From positions 1 through 64,000 of the forward strand of contig NZ_QNQU01000003.1 of assembly GCF_003315595.1 (NCBI RefSeq): a DNA stretch of 64,000 nt, written 5' to 3'. The stretch comes from Pedobacter miscanthi. GTDB taxonomy: Bacteria > Bacteroidota > Bacteroidia > Sphingobacteriales > Sphingobacteriaceae. Under the pieces are notes generated by a model. It made no database searches, was not told the DNA's origin, and worked only from the letters and a program-made list of their open reading frames with translations. Position numbers and translations under genes: made by a program. Each line of letters begins with the position of its first letter. The first letter of the stretch is position 1. This document shows, one piece after another, positions 41,905 through 49,708 of the stretch.

Positions 41905-44676
41905 ATGAAACAAATTTTTACGCTTTTCCTTATTTTATCATCATTTTATGTTTACGCCCAAAAAACCGGGTCGGTAAGTGGCAGGGTAATTCAGTCGAAA
42001 GACAAAAAACCGATTGATTATGCCTCAATAGCCATCAAAAACCTCAGCGATTCGAGCATGGTTGGTGCGATAAGCACTACCGAAGACGGAAAATTTGTGT
42101 TCAAAAACCTAAAACCCGGTAATTACAAATTATATGCGGCATTTTTAGGTTTAAAAAACACCACAAAAGATTTTACCATCACCGCTGATAAAACAGATGT
42201 AGCTTTAGGCGATATTGTTCTGGAAGGTGGTGCCATTGATCTTCAAACCGTTGATATCAAGGCCGAAGTTCCGCCGATTGTGGTGAAAAAAGATACACTC
42301 GAGTTTAACGCCAGTTCTTTTAAGGTGGTAGAAAATGCTGTGGTAGAAGATCTTTTGAAAAAACTGCCAGGCGTAGAAGTTGATAAAGCAGGAACCGTTA
42401 AAGCCCAGGGCGAAACCATTACCAAAGTAAAAGTGGATGGTAAAGAGTTTTTTGGTAACGATCCCTTACTGGCCACCAAAAACCTTCCGGCCGATATGAT
42501 TGATAAAATTCAGATCATTGATGAGCTTTCCGATCAGGCGCAGTTTACAGGTATCGACGATGGTTCGCGTACCAAGATCATTAACATTACCACCCGAAAA
42601 GACAAGAAGAACGGCTATTTCGGGAACAGTACCGGCGGATACGGCTCAAACGACCGTTATGATGTAAACGCAAATATTAATCATTTTAACCAGGATAAAC
42701 GCCTGAGTGTAATTGCACAGTTCAATAATGTAAACAAGCAGAACTTTGGTGGTGGTTTAGGCGGTGGAAATGGTGGGAGCAATGGCGGTCGTGGCGGGAT
42801 TACCGATACCAAGGCCGGTGGATTTAATTTCTCGGATGTATACGCCGATCAAACAGAAGTGAGTTTAAGTTATTTCGTTAATAAATCCGATAACCTTATT
42901 TTAAGGAACAGTGTAACCCAAAACTTGCTTGGCAATGTAACTACGGTTTTCAATAATAACCAAACCAACAATTCCGATCGTTTAAACCACCGTTTAAACT
43001 TTATGATTGATACTAAGCTCGATTCGCTAACCTCGCTTAAAGTTCAGCCCAATTTAAGCTATACCGATAACGAAAGTTTAAACAGCAGCACCTACACCCG
43101 CGATTATAATACTTACATGATTAACGGTACGCAATCGCTCCGAAACCACAGTACGGCACCATCTATCAGCAATAATATTTTGCTGCGGAAAAAATTTATG
43201 CGCAGGGGCAGAACGTTATCTTTAAACTTCAATACCAGTATCAACAACAGCGATGCCGATAATTACAATACCAATCCTGAAACGAGGATAGAAAATGGGG
43301 TAAGTACCAAGAAAACGACAGATCAGTTTAACGATCAGGAAAGCGAATCGCTTAACCAGAATACCCGTTTGGTTTATACGGAGCCATTAGATAAAACCCT
43401 GAGCCTGGAATTTAATTATCAGAACGGTTATAACCACAATACATCCGATCGTTTTACCTATAACTTTAATCCGGCTACTTTGGCTTACGATTTATTGGAT
43501 CAGACTTTTAGTAATTCATACGAGAATACCATCTTAACCAATTCGGCGGGTTTCAGCCTCAATAAAATGGCCAAAAAATACAATTGGAATGTGGGGATGG
43601 CTGTTCAAAATACCGACAGGACAAATAATAATCTCAGCGGTGGTTTTGTGCTCAAGCAAAATGTGTTCAACTATACCCCATCGGCCATGTTCAGGTATAA
43701 TTTTAGCAACAGCAAACGTTTGGTGTTTAATTATCGTGGCAGTACCAATCAGCCAAGTATCCAACAATTACAACCCATTCGTAACAATACCAACACGCAG
43801 AGTATCCCGGTGGGTAATCCCGATCTGAAACCCGAATTTAACAATACCCTCCGTGTAGCCTACAATACCTTTACCGTTGGCAAAAACAGGTCGCTGTTCG
43901 TAAATTTAAACCTTACGCAAACCTCCAACCGTTTTGCAAATAGCACCAGCCTGATCCAGAGCGGGCCCGATCAGGGAAAGCTTGCCGTTACGCCGGTAAA
44001 CGTTAATGGTGTTTATTCAGGATCTATTTCCTCATCGTTAAGCCTGCCAATTATGGCCGAGAATAAATTAAATTTCCACATCAATGTAAGCGGTAATTAC
44101 GATCGCGATGTAAATTTTACCAACTCACTTAAAAATATCACCAATAGCTGGTCCATCACCAATGGTTACCGTTTGGTTTCCAATCTGGATAAACTCGATT
44201 TAACCGCAGGTGTTAACGGATCGATCAACCGTGCAACTTATTCTGTTCAGCCAAATTCCAATACCCGCTTTTATACCTTTAGTCCCAATATCAGTGTAAG
44301 TTATTTATTTCCTTTTGATATCCGCTGGGCCATTGATGCTGATTACAACCAGAATACCGGAAGGAGCGAGGCTTTCGATACCCATTTTACATTGGTTAAT
44401 TCTTACATCAGCAAACAGTTTTTTAAAAACAGGGGCACTTTTAAAGCTTCGGTAAACGATTTGCTGAACGAAAACCAGGGTGTTAGCCGTACAGCCAACA
44501 ACAATACCATTCAGGATGTAAGTTACAATGTATTGCAGCGTTATTTTATGTTTTCATTTACCTATTCACTAAACCGGATGGGCGGCAAAAACCGGATCAG
44601 GGGAGGCGAAGAAGGTGGTAGAAACCGTGGCGGCAATGGTGGTGGTGGCTTTGGCGGTGGCAGGCAGCGGAACTAA
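41905..44676 (+). CDS. outer-membrane beta-barrel protein, TonB-receptor-like, paralogue 2
   Basis: A 923-aa paralogue of the preceding gene with the same layout: signal peptide (MKQIFTLFLILSSFYVYA), regulatory-like sandwich (GSVSGRVIQSKDKKPIDYAS), conserved plug segment (KVKVDGKEFFGNDPLLATK is identical in both), and barrel. The Gly/Asn-rich loop is shorter (GGGLGGGNGGSNGGRGG near 285). The last ~30 residues are Arg/Gly/Asn-rich, again as in paralogue 1. The two have diverged most in the barrel, as expected for surface-exposed parts under changing selection. feoA follows after 97 nt. The ligand is unknown. Confidence 0.85.
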   Translation: MKQIFTLFLILSSFYVYAQKTGSVSGRVIQSKDKKPIDYASIAIKNLSDSSMVGAISTTEDGKFVFKNLKPGNYKLYAAFLGLKNTTKDFTITADKTDVALGDIVLEGGAIDLQTVDIKAEVPPIVVKKDTLEFNASSFKVVENAVVEDLLKKLPGVEVDKAGTVKAQGETITKVKVDGKEFFGNDPLLATKNLPADMIDKIQIIDELSDQAQFTGIDDGSRTKIINITTRKDKKNGYFGNSTGGYGSNDRYDVNANINHFNQDKRLSVIAQFNNVNKQNFGGGLGGGNGGSNGGRGGITDTKAGGFNFSDVYADQTEVSLSYFVNKSDNLILRNSVTQNLLGNVTTVFNNNQTNNSDRLNHRLNFMIDTKLDSLTSLKVQPNLSYTDNESLNSSTYTRDYNTYMINGTQSLRNHSTAPSISNNILLRKKFMRRGRTLSLNFNTSINNSDADNYNTNPETRIENGVSTKKTTDQFNDQESESLNQNTRLVYTEPLDKTLSLEFNYQNGYNHNTSDRFTYNFNPATLAYDLLDQTFSNSYENTILTNSAGFSLNKMAKKYNWNVGMAVQNTDRTNNNLSGGFVLKQNVFNYTPSAMFRYNFSNSKRLVFNYRGSTNQPSIQQLQPIRNNTNTQSIPVGNPDLKPEFNNTLRVAYNTFTVGKNRSLFVNLNLTQTSNRFANSTSLIQSGPDQGKLAVTPVNVNGVYSGSISSSLSLPIMAENKLNFHINVSGNYDRDVNFTNSLKNITNSWSITNGYRLVSNLDKLDLTAGVNGSINRATYSVQPNSNTRFYTFSPNISVSYLFPFDIRWAIDADYNQNTGRSEAFDTHFTLVNSYISKQFFKNRGTFKASVNDLLNENQGVSRTANNNTIQDVSYNVLQRYFMFSFTYSLNRMGGKNRIRGGEEGGRNRGGNGGGGFGGGRQRN

Positions 44677-44773
44677 ATCATATTAGGGTAAACCTATACA
44701 ATTTATAGCTTCAAATCAGGTTTGTTATTTGGAATAAATCTAAAGAAAGGCTAACTTGCGCCAAATTTAGCAC

Positions 44774-44989
44774 ATGAAACTGTCGCACCTTAAAATTGGA
44801 GAAAAAGGAACAATTGTAGCATTTACAGATTTAGATATGTCTGTAAAGTTAATGGAGATGGGCTGTTTGCCGGGCGAGGTAGTAGAAGTAGAGCGCTTTG
44901 CTCCACTGGGCGACCCCATGGCAATCCGTGTTGCTGGTTATCAGCTTTGCTTGCGTAAAAGTGAGGCCGATGTGATCATTATACAATAA
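44774..44989 (+). CDS. feoA: ferrous iron transport protein A
   Basis: A 71-aa SH3-like cytosolic protein (KLSHLKIGEKGTIVAF, MGCLPGEVVEVERFAPLGDP) that works with the FeoB permease. Its stop is followed by feoB after 11 nt, a standard two-gene operon. The upstream 97 nt contain no Fur box that I can recognise. TAACTTGC at about 44752-44759 is a near match to the -7 box. Confidence 0.93.
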   Translation: MKLSHLKIGEKGTIVAFTDLDMSVKLMEMGCLPGEVVEVERFAPLGDPMAIRVAGYQLCLRKSEADVIIIQ

Positions 44990-45000
44990 ATAAGCTGGGT

Positions 45001-47109
45001 TTGGATATTAAAGTTGCGTTAGTTGGTAATCCCAATACAGGTAAATCTACTTTATTTAACCGTTTAACAGGGTTAAATCAAAAAATAGGAAACTTTCCAG
45101 GTATTACTGTAGATAAGAAAACCGGTTTTACCAAACTTGCCGGTGGCAGGGAAGCCGAAATTATCGATTTACCCGGAACTTATAGCTTATATCCGAAAAG
45201 CTCCGACGAAAGTATCGTTTTTCAGGTGCTTGCCGATAAAAACAACAATAGCCATCCCGATGTAATTGTGCTTATTGCAGATGCTTCGAACCTAAAGCGT
45301 AACATGCTGCTGTATTCGCAGGTTGCCGATCTTGGCATCCCGATGATTTTGGCTTTAAACATGATCGATCTTTCTGCCAAACAGGGTATTGAAATTGATC
45401 TGGATAAACTTGCCGAAAAACTGGGCATCCAGGTGGTTTCCATTTCTGCAAGGAACAATATTGGTATCGATAAGTTAAAACAGGCCATTGCCAATACCAA
45501 TAAAATTGCGACCCAGTTTCAGGATGTCGATGTAAATTTTCTGGCGCCCGAAGCCATTAATGCCATTAAATCGAAACTGAATTCCGATAACGATTATTAT
45601 GCCCTGCAGGTATTGCACCAACATGAGTACCTCACTTTTTTTACCGAAAAAGAACAGGAAGAAATTGAGGAAATAGAGCAATCGCATCATTTCGAATCGT
45701 CTAAAATCCAGGCGGCCGAAACCATTGCACGTTATAAACACTTGAGTACAATCCTGTCTGATGTGGTGGTGGATAAAGGAACCGAAAAGAAATTTTCTTT
45801 CAGTGATAAATTAGATGGTATTTTAACCCACAAAGTGTGGGGATTTGCTATTTTCTTGTTGATCCTATTTGTGATTTTCAACGCCATTTTTGCCTGGTCA
45901 TCTTATCCCATGGATTGGATTGAAAGTGGATTTGGATGGATCACCAGTATAGGACACGAATATCTGCCTGCGGGTATGCTAACTGATCTTTTGTTAGACG
46001 GTGTAATTGCTGGTTTAGGGGGTATTTTTGTATTTATTCCACAAATAGCCATTCTTTTTGCTTTTATATCCATTTTGGAAGATACCGGTTATATGGCACG
46101 CGTTACCTTTATGATGGATAAGGTGATGAGCAAGGTAGGTCTTAATGGAAAATCGGTAGTACCAATGATCGGTGGTTTGGCCTGTGCCGTTCCTTCTATC
46201 ATGGCCGCCAGGAACATCGAAAACTGGAAAGACCGCATGATTACCATTATGGTTACCCCTTTGGTAAGCTGCTCGGCAAGGCTCCCGGTTTATATTTTAA
46301 TCATCTCATTAATTATTCCTTCGGAAACGGTTTTAGGTGTTTTTAATTTGCAGGGTCTGGCGCTGATGGTAATGTACCTGGTAGGAATTGTTGCTGCGGT
46401 ATTAGTGGCCTGGGTGATGAAATTTATCATTAAAACCAAAGAAAGGTCGTATTTCATCATGGAACTGCCCGTTTACCGCATGCCAAGGTGGAAAAACGTA
46501 TTTTATACCATGTACGAGAAATCGAAAACCTTTGTTTTCGAAGCTGGCAAAGTAATTATTGCCATATCCATTATTCTTTGGGTAATGGCCTCATTTGGTC
46601 CGGGAAACCGTTTCGAAAATATTGATAAAAAATATGAAGCGGCTTTAGCCGACACCACAAAAAATACCGATCACATTAAAACCCTGGTGGCTACCGAGAA
46701 ACTGGAAAACTCTTATGTCGGGATTCTTGGTCATGCCATTGAACCTGCTATCCGTCCGCTGGGTTACGATTGGAAGATCGGAATTGGTTTAATTACCTCT
46801 TTTGCGGCGCGCGAAGCTTTTGTGGGTACCATGGCAACCATTTACAGTGTGGATGGTGGCGATGAAGATACCAGCACGATCAGGGAGCGTATGTCGGCCT
46901 CCAGAAACAACCGTACAGGTTTGCCTGTTTATACTTTTGCCACGGGGATTTCGCTAATGCTTTTTTATGCTTTTGCCATGCAATGTATGAGTACAGTAGC
47001 CATTGTTTACCGCGAAACAAAAGGTTGGAAATGGCCGGTAATCCAATTGGGCTACATGACGGCTATGGCATATATTGCTGCATTGGTTGCTTATCAGTTG
47101 TTGAAATAA
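45001..47109 (+). CDS. feoB: ferrous iron transport protein B
   Basis: The Fe(II) permease. The 702-aa protein has an N-terminal G domain with G1 GNPNTGKSTLFN near residue 9, the switch region FPGITVDKKTG, G3 DLPGTYSL and G4 LNMIDLS. A helical GDI-like region (~180-260) follows, then a membrane part with the two Gate repeats (VVPMIGGLACAVPSIMAARN; CSARLPVYILIISLI). Translation starts at TTG (45001), giving DIKVALVGNPNTG immediately. It sits in an operon with feoA. A palindromic repeat starts 7 nt after the stop and may act as a transcription end or mRNA stabiliser. Confidence 0.96.
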   Translation: MDIKVALVGNPNTGKSTLFNRLTGLNQKIGNFPGITVDKKTGFTKLAGGREAEIIDLPGTYSLYPKSSDESIVFQVLADKNNNSHPDVIVLIADASNLKRNMLLYSQVADLGIPMILALNMIDLSAKQGIEIDLDKLAEKLGIQVVSISARNNIGIDKLKQAIANTNKIATQFQDVDVNFLAPEAINAIKSKLNSDNDYYALQVLHQHEYLTFFTEKEQEEIEEIEQSHHFESSKIQAAETIARYKHLSTILSDVVVDKGTEKKFSFSDKLDGILTHKVWGFAIFLLILFVIFNAIFAWSSYPMDWIESGFGWITSIGHEYLPAGMLTDLLLDGVIAGLGGIFVFIPQIAILFAFISILEDTGYMARVTFMMDKVMSKVGLNGKSVVPMIGGLACAVPSIMAARNIENWKDRMITIMVTPLVSCSARLPVYILIISLIIPSETVLGVFNLQGLALMVMYLVGIVAAVLVAWVMKFIIKTKERSYFIMELPVYRMPRWKNVFYTMYEKSKTFVFEAGKVIIAISIILWVMASFGPGNRFENIDKKYEAALADTTKNTDHIKTLVATEKLENSYVGILGHAIEPAIRPLGYDWKIGIGLITSFAAREAFVGTMATIYSVDGGDEDTSTIRERMSASRNNRTGLPVYTFATGISLMLFYAFAMQCMSTVAIVYRETKGWKWPVIQLGYMTAMAYIAALVAYQLLK

Positions 47110-47116
47110 TTGAACT

Positions 47117-47202
47117 CGTCATTTCGAGCGAAGTGTAACGAAGCCGAGAAATCTGTCTTGAGATAGATCTCTCCGTTCCACTGCGTTTCAGTCGAGATGA
47201 CG
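47117..47202. repeat. large CGTCAT...ATGACG palindromic repeat, copy 4
   Basis: Begins CGTCATTTCGAGCGAAGTG just after the feoB stop and ends CAGTCGAGATGACG. It is the same length as copy 1 (86 nt) and has the AGATCTCTCC core. Confidence 0.85.
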
Positions 47203-47320
47203 ATGTTTATTGTTTAGTCTTTTCCTTCGGTATGATTGCACCGATTTTTAGATTACACAGATTATAGGTTTTCACGTTTAAATTAATAGGCGATCGCTAT
47301 TATTGCACTTGCCTTTGTTA

Positions 47321-47410
47321 ATAAACCCGGTAGAAGCGGTTCCGATTCTTTACCGATAAATCGGCACTAAATTAGCATCGGAATTAGCGAATAACGGGAC
47401 TGCTGTTCCC
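47321..47410 (+). ncRNA. dispersed structured element, copy B
   Basis: Outer helix CCCG (47326-47329)/CGGG (47395-47398), inner helix CCGAT (47342-47346)/ATCGG (47377-47381), internal loop GAAGCG (47333-47338) opposite TTAGCG (47384-47389). Both helices differ in sequence from copy A yet still pair. An alternative inner hairpin CCGAT-AA-ATCGG lies at about 47353-47364. It sits in the 417-nt gap between feoB and the lrp-like gene. Confidence 0.5.
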
Positions 47411-47472
47411 AAAACGCTACTAAACGTTCATTTTCAAATAGGGCACCTAATTTTTTATTTTAGTCACTTCCC

Positions 47473-47525
47473 TTTAGTCTTTCTGCTTTGGTCTTTCAGC
47501 TTTAGTCTTTCTGCTTTGGTCTTTC
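47473..47525. repeat. tandem repeat of 14-nt units (TTTAGTCTTTCTGC / TTTGGTCTTTCAGC)
   Basis: Four units alternate between TTTAGTCTTTCTGC and TTTGGTCTTTC(AGC). The array ends at the stop of the Lrp-type gene. The reverse complement of one to two units is found at 1614-1640, next to rlmN. Confidence 0.75.
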
Positions 47526-47526
47526 T

Positions 47527-48003
47527 CTATCCCAACTCAATCTGCCGCTTAATGCTCTCTTCTAATGAAATTAAGGTCTCAGTACGCTGGATGCCATTCA
47601 CCGCTTGTATTTCTTCGTTTAACACGTGGCGTAAATGGTTGGTGTCTCTGCAGATAATTTTGGCAAACATACTGTAGGCACCGGTAGTGTAATGAAGTTC
47701 TACCACTTCTTTAATTTTGCTCAGCTGCGCCACGGCATCCTTATACTGGATTCCCTTTTCGAGGTAGATGCCTAAAAAAGCACAGATATCGTAACCGGCT
47801 TTCTGTGGATCGATAATTAAATGAGAGCCTTTTATAATGCCCATTTCCTGAAGTTTCTTCATTCTCACGTGTATCGTTCCGCCCGAAACAATCAGATCTT
47901 TAGCGATTTCTGTATAGGGTTTAGTGGCATCCTGCATCAATTGCTTTAATATATCGATGTCGAGGTTGTCAATTTCTAAATTGGAATTGTCTTTTTTAAG
48001 CAT
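47527..48003 (-). CDS. Lrp/AsnC family transcriptional regulator
   Basis: A 158-aa feast/famine-type regulator: N-terminal winged helix (IDNLDIDILKQLMQDATKP, GGTIHVRMKKLQEMGIIKG) and C-terminal RAM ligand domain (GYDICAFLGIYLEKGIQ, VVELHYTTGAYSMFAKI). Members bind amino acids and control amino-acid metabolism genes, often including themselves. It diverges from the tRNA-like transcription unit at 48077. The shared 73-nt upstream region could let it act on both, but this is speculation. Confidence 0.9.
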   Translation of the reverse strand: MLKKDNSNLEIDNLDIDILKQLMQDATKPYTEIAKDLIVSGGTIHVRMKKLQEMGIIKGSHLIIDPQKAGYDICAFLGIYLEKGIQYKDAVAQLSKIKEVVELHYTTGAYSMFAKIICRDTNHLRHVLNEEIQAVNGIQRTETLISLEESIKRQIELG

Positions 48004-48076
48004 ATTTTTGAATTATGATAAGCGAATTTACAAATATTTATCAATATTATAAAAATAAAATTAAATGTTTAAAATA

Positions 48077-48108
48077 TTTGCAAGGTATTGGATGTTCCTT
48101 TACATTTG
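48077..48108 (+). promoter_or_regulatory. consensus promoter of the tRNA-like RNA unit
   Basis: TTTG (48077-48080), exactly 20 nt, TACATTTG (48101-48108): a perfect Bacteroidota TTTG-N20-TAnnTTTG. The expected start of transcription is about 45 nt before the first tRNA-like element. No protein gene on this strand follows before the terminator at 48527-48560. Confidence 0.75.
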
Positions 48109-48160
48109 TATCAAGCAATTAACAAAAAGGAAACGTTCTTTCAAAATTGTTTAACAAAAA

Positions 48161-48274
48161 TGTAGGGTGGTGAAACAGGCAGACACACCTCCTTGTCTCG
48201 GTGGCGGAGAATAATGGGAATATACTGGCAACAGTACTAACCACTCCTTGAAGGTTCGATTCCTTCCCCTACAG
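48161..48274 (+). ncRNA. tRNA-like RNA with giant structured variable arm, copy 1
   Basis: Acceptor stem TGTAGGG (48161-48167)/CCCTACA (48267-48273), then a Leu-type class II D-arm (GTG...CAC with a loop containing GG) and T-arm GAAGG-TTCGATT-CCTTC (48250-48266) are complete. The anticodon arm CCTCC-TTGTCTC-GGTGG (48188-48204) has a U-U mismatch and presents GTC at 48195-48197. The variable arm is 45 nt instead of the usual 11-20. It has GGAG (48206-48209)/CTCC (48244-48247), a bulged AATAA, TGG/CCA, and a distal TACTG-GCAA-CAGTA hairpin. The discriminator is G and CCA is not encoded. It could be an inactive tRNA-Leu relative, but the stems have been maintained. I infer a dedicated small RNA rather than a decoding tRNA. 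Confidence 0.75.
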
Positions 48275-48280
48275 CTGTTT

Positions 48281-48343
48281 CAGTATGCAGTAGCCAGTAT
48301 ACAGTTAGCGATAACTGAGAATTGAAAACTGCTTACTGATAAC
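48281..48343. repeat. short-word repeat between the two tRNA-like RNAs
   Basis: CAGTATGCAGTAGCCAGTAT, ACAGTTAGCGATAACTG and AAAACTGCTTACTGATAAC are variations on a CAGTANNCAGT word, with an internal CAGTTAGCGATAACTG palindrome. It has the same style as the other degenerate intergenic arrays in this window. Confidence 0.45.
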
Positions 48344-48351
48344 TTTTGAAA

Positions 48352-48496
48352 TGTTGGGTGGTGAAATTGGCAGACACGCCTCCTTGTCTCGGTGGTGGGG
48401 AATAATGGGACAAACGCAGTTTATTGGGTTGACCACAAATTAATTTTTTGAACTGTAGCTAACTACCCCTTGAAGGTTCGACTCCTTCCCCAACAG
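48352..48496 (+). ncRNA. tRNA-like RNA with giant structured variable arm, copy 2
   Basis: Same design as copy 1. The acceptor is TGTTGGG (48352-48358)/CCCAACA (48489-48495), with one A-U pair inverted to U-A and both strands changed. D- and T-arms are intact (GAAGG-TTCGACT-CCTTC, 48472-48488). The anticodon arm (48379-48395) is identical to copy 1, with GTC at 48386-48388. The variable arm is 76 nt: GGGG (48397-48400)/CCCC (48466-48469) replaces GGAG/CTCC, the AATAA bulge is kept, TGG pairs with CTA through one wobble, and the distal hairpin is CAGTT/AACTG with a large AT-rich loop. Conserved bulges with covarying helices argue for a functional RNA. Confidence 0.75.
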
Positions 48497-48526
48497 CATT
48501 TTTTATGAATAATAAGTTAGTTAATT

Positions 48527-48560
48527 GAGCAATCCTGGATAGGTTGCTCTTTTTCTTTTT
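48527..48560 (+). terminator. terminator of the tRNA-like RNA unit
   Basis: GAGCAA (48527-48532)/TTGCTC (48544-48549) plus CCT/AGG around a GGAT loop, with one bulged T, is followed by TTTTTTCTTTTT. It separates the tRNA-like RNAs from the LacI-type gene starting at 48627. Confidence 0.88.
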
Positions 48561-48626
48561 AAGGCTATTTTTACATTTTTGTAGATATATTCCTATATTA
48601 CCAGTTCAATTTATTCTAACTGTGTA

Positions 48627-49652
48627 ATGCCTGTAATGAAAAAACGTGTATCCATAAAAGATATCGCCAAACAATTAAATATTTCCATTACAACTGTATC
48701 GTTCGTAATCAATGGAAAAGCGAGAGAAAAGAACATCAGCGAATCGCTTACCAAAAAGGTTTTGGACCTTGTTGCCGAATTAAACTACCAGCCTAATGCC
48801 CTTGCTACCAGTTTACGTACCGGCAAAACAAAAATTATTGGTTTCCTGGTTGATGATATCTCTGAACCCTTTTTCTCGGGTATAGCCCGCCGCATTGATG
48901 AAATTGCCTCCAGCCTTGGTTATAAAATACTTTTTAGCAGTACCCGTAACGATACCGAAAAAGCGATAGAACTATTGCAGATTTTTAAAGACAGGCATGT
49001 TGATGGGTACATTATGGCCTTGCCCGAAGGTTTGGAAGAAGAAGTAAAAAAACTGATCCAAACCGAGGCGCCGGTAGTACTGTTCGACCGTTATGTACAG
49101 GATGTTAATGCCGATTATGTAATTATTGCCAATGAGAACAGCACTTTAGAAGCCACTGAACACCTGATTAACAATGGCTACAAAAATATAGGTTTTGTTA
49201 CCATAGATACCATACAGCAACAAATGGTTGATCGTTTAACAGGGTATGAAACTGCCGTGAAAAAACATCAACTGCCAGCGATTGTAAAAAAGATCAGTTA
49301 TGTAAATTCTGCCGAATCGATAAAAGAAATGGCAAAATTCTTTAAGAAAGAAAAACAACTCGATGCCGTAATTTTTGCGGCCAATTATATCTGTTTGGAT
49401 GGGTTAAGGACTTTCAGAAAAGAAGGAATTCATATCCATAAAGACCTTGCAGTGGTATCATTTGATGATTTCGAGATCCTGGAGTTCTGCGATCCACCTG
49501 TTACGGCGATTGCGCAGCCGCTTGAAGCCATTGCCGAGAACATTATGAAGATTTTATTGAACAAGCTAAAAAAGGCCGGGAAAAACGTCGGAAATGCGCA
49601 GGTATCGCTCCCTACCATTTTGAATGTGCGTGCATCAAGTGCAAAAAAATAG
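48627..49652 (+). CDS. LacI family transcriptional regulator
   Basis: A 341-aa repressor-type protein: LacI HTH (VSIKDIAKQLNISITTVSFV, then INGKAREKNISESLTKKVLD) with hinge helix, followed by a periplasmic-binding-protein-like effector domain (KIIGFLVDDISEPFFSGIAR, VDGYIMALPEG, FDDFEILEFCDPPVTAIAQP). The start may be the ATG at 48627 or the one at 48636. No sugar transport or catabolic operon is adjacent; nagA is 2.5 kb away on the other strand. The effector is therefore unknown. Confidence 0.9.
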   Translation: MPVMKKRVSIKDIAKQLNISITTVSFVINGKAREKNISESLTKKVLDLVAELNYQPNALATSLRTGKTKIIGFLVDDISEPFFSGIARRIDEIASSLGYKILFSSTRNDTEKAIELLQIFKDRHVDGYIMALPEGLEEEVKKLIQTEAPVVLFDRYVQDVNADYVIIANENSTLEATEHLINNGYKNIGFVTIDTIQQQMVDRLTGYETAVKKHQLPAIVKKISYVNSAESIKEMAKFFKKEKQLDAVIFAANYICLDGLRTFRKEGIHIHKDLAVVSFDDFEILEFCDPPVTAIAQPLEAIAENIMKILLNKLKKAGKNVGNAQVSLPTILNVRASSAKK

Positions 49653-49656
49653 CATT

Positions 49657-49692
49657 AAAAAAGGGAACAGATTTAAATCCATTCCCTTTTTA
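49657..49692. terminator. bidirectional terminator between the lacI-type gene and frr
   Basis: AAAAAAGGGAA (49657-49667) faces TTCCCTTTTTAT (49682-49692), with an inner GATTTAAATC palindrome. The genes converge here, and T-runs exist on both strands. Confidence 0.82.
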
Positions 49693-49708
49693 TCATGTTC
49701 AATGCAGA

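Noticed and set aside
44677..44773. Fur or DtxR operator before feoA
   Set aside because: No palindrome resembling GATAATGATAATCATTATC or a DtxR box could be found. Only a loose TTTGG...CTAAAG symmetry is present.
48161..48496. Ordinary tRNA-Leu or tRNA-Asp genes
   Set aside because: D-arm and T-arm fit tRNA, but the anticodon stem has a U-U mismatch, position 37 is a pyrimidine, the variable arm is 45-76 nt, and the triplet does not match the Leu-type class II body. I therefore list them as tRNA-like RNAs.
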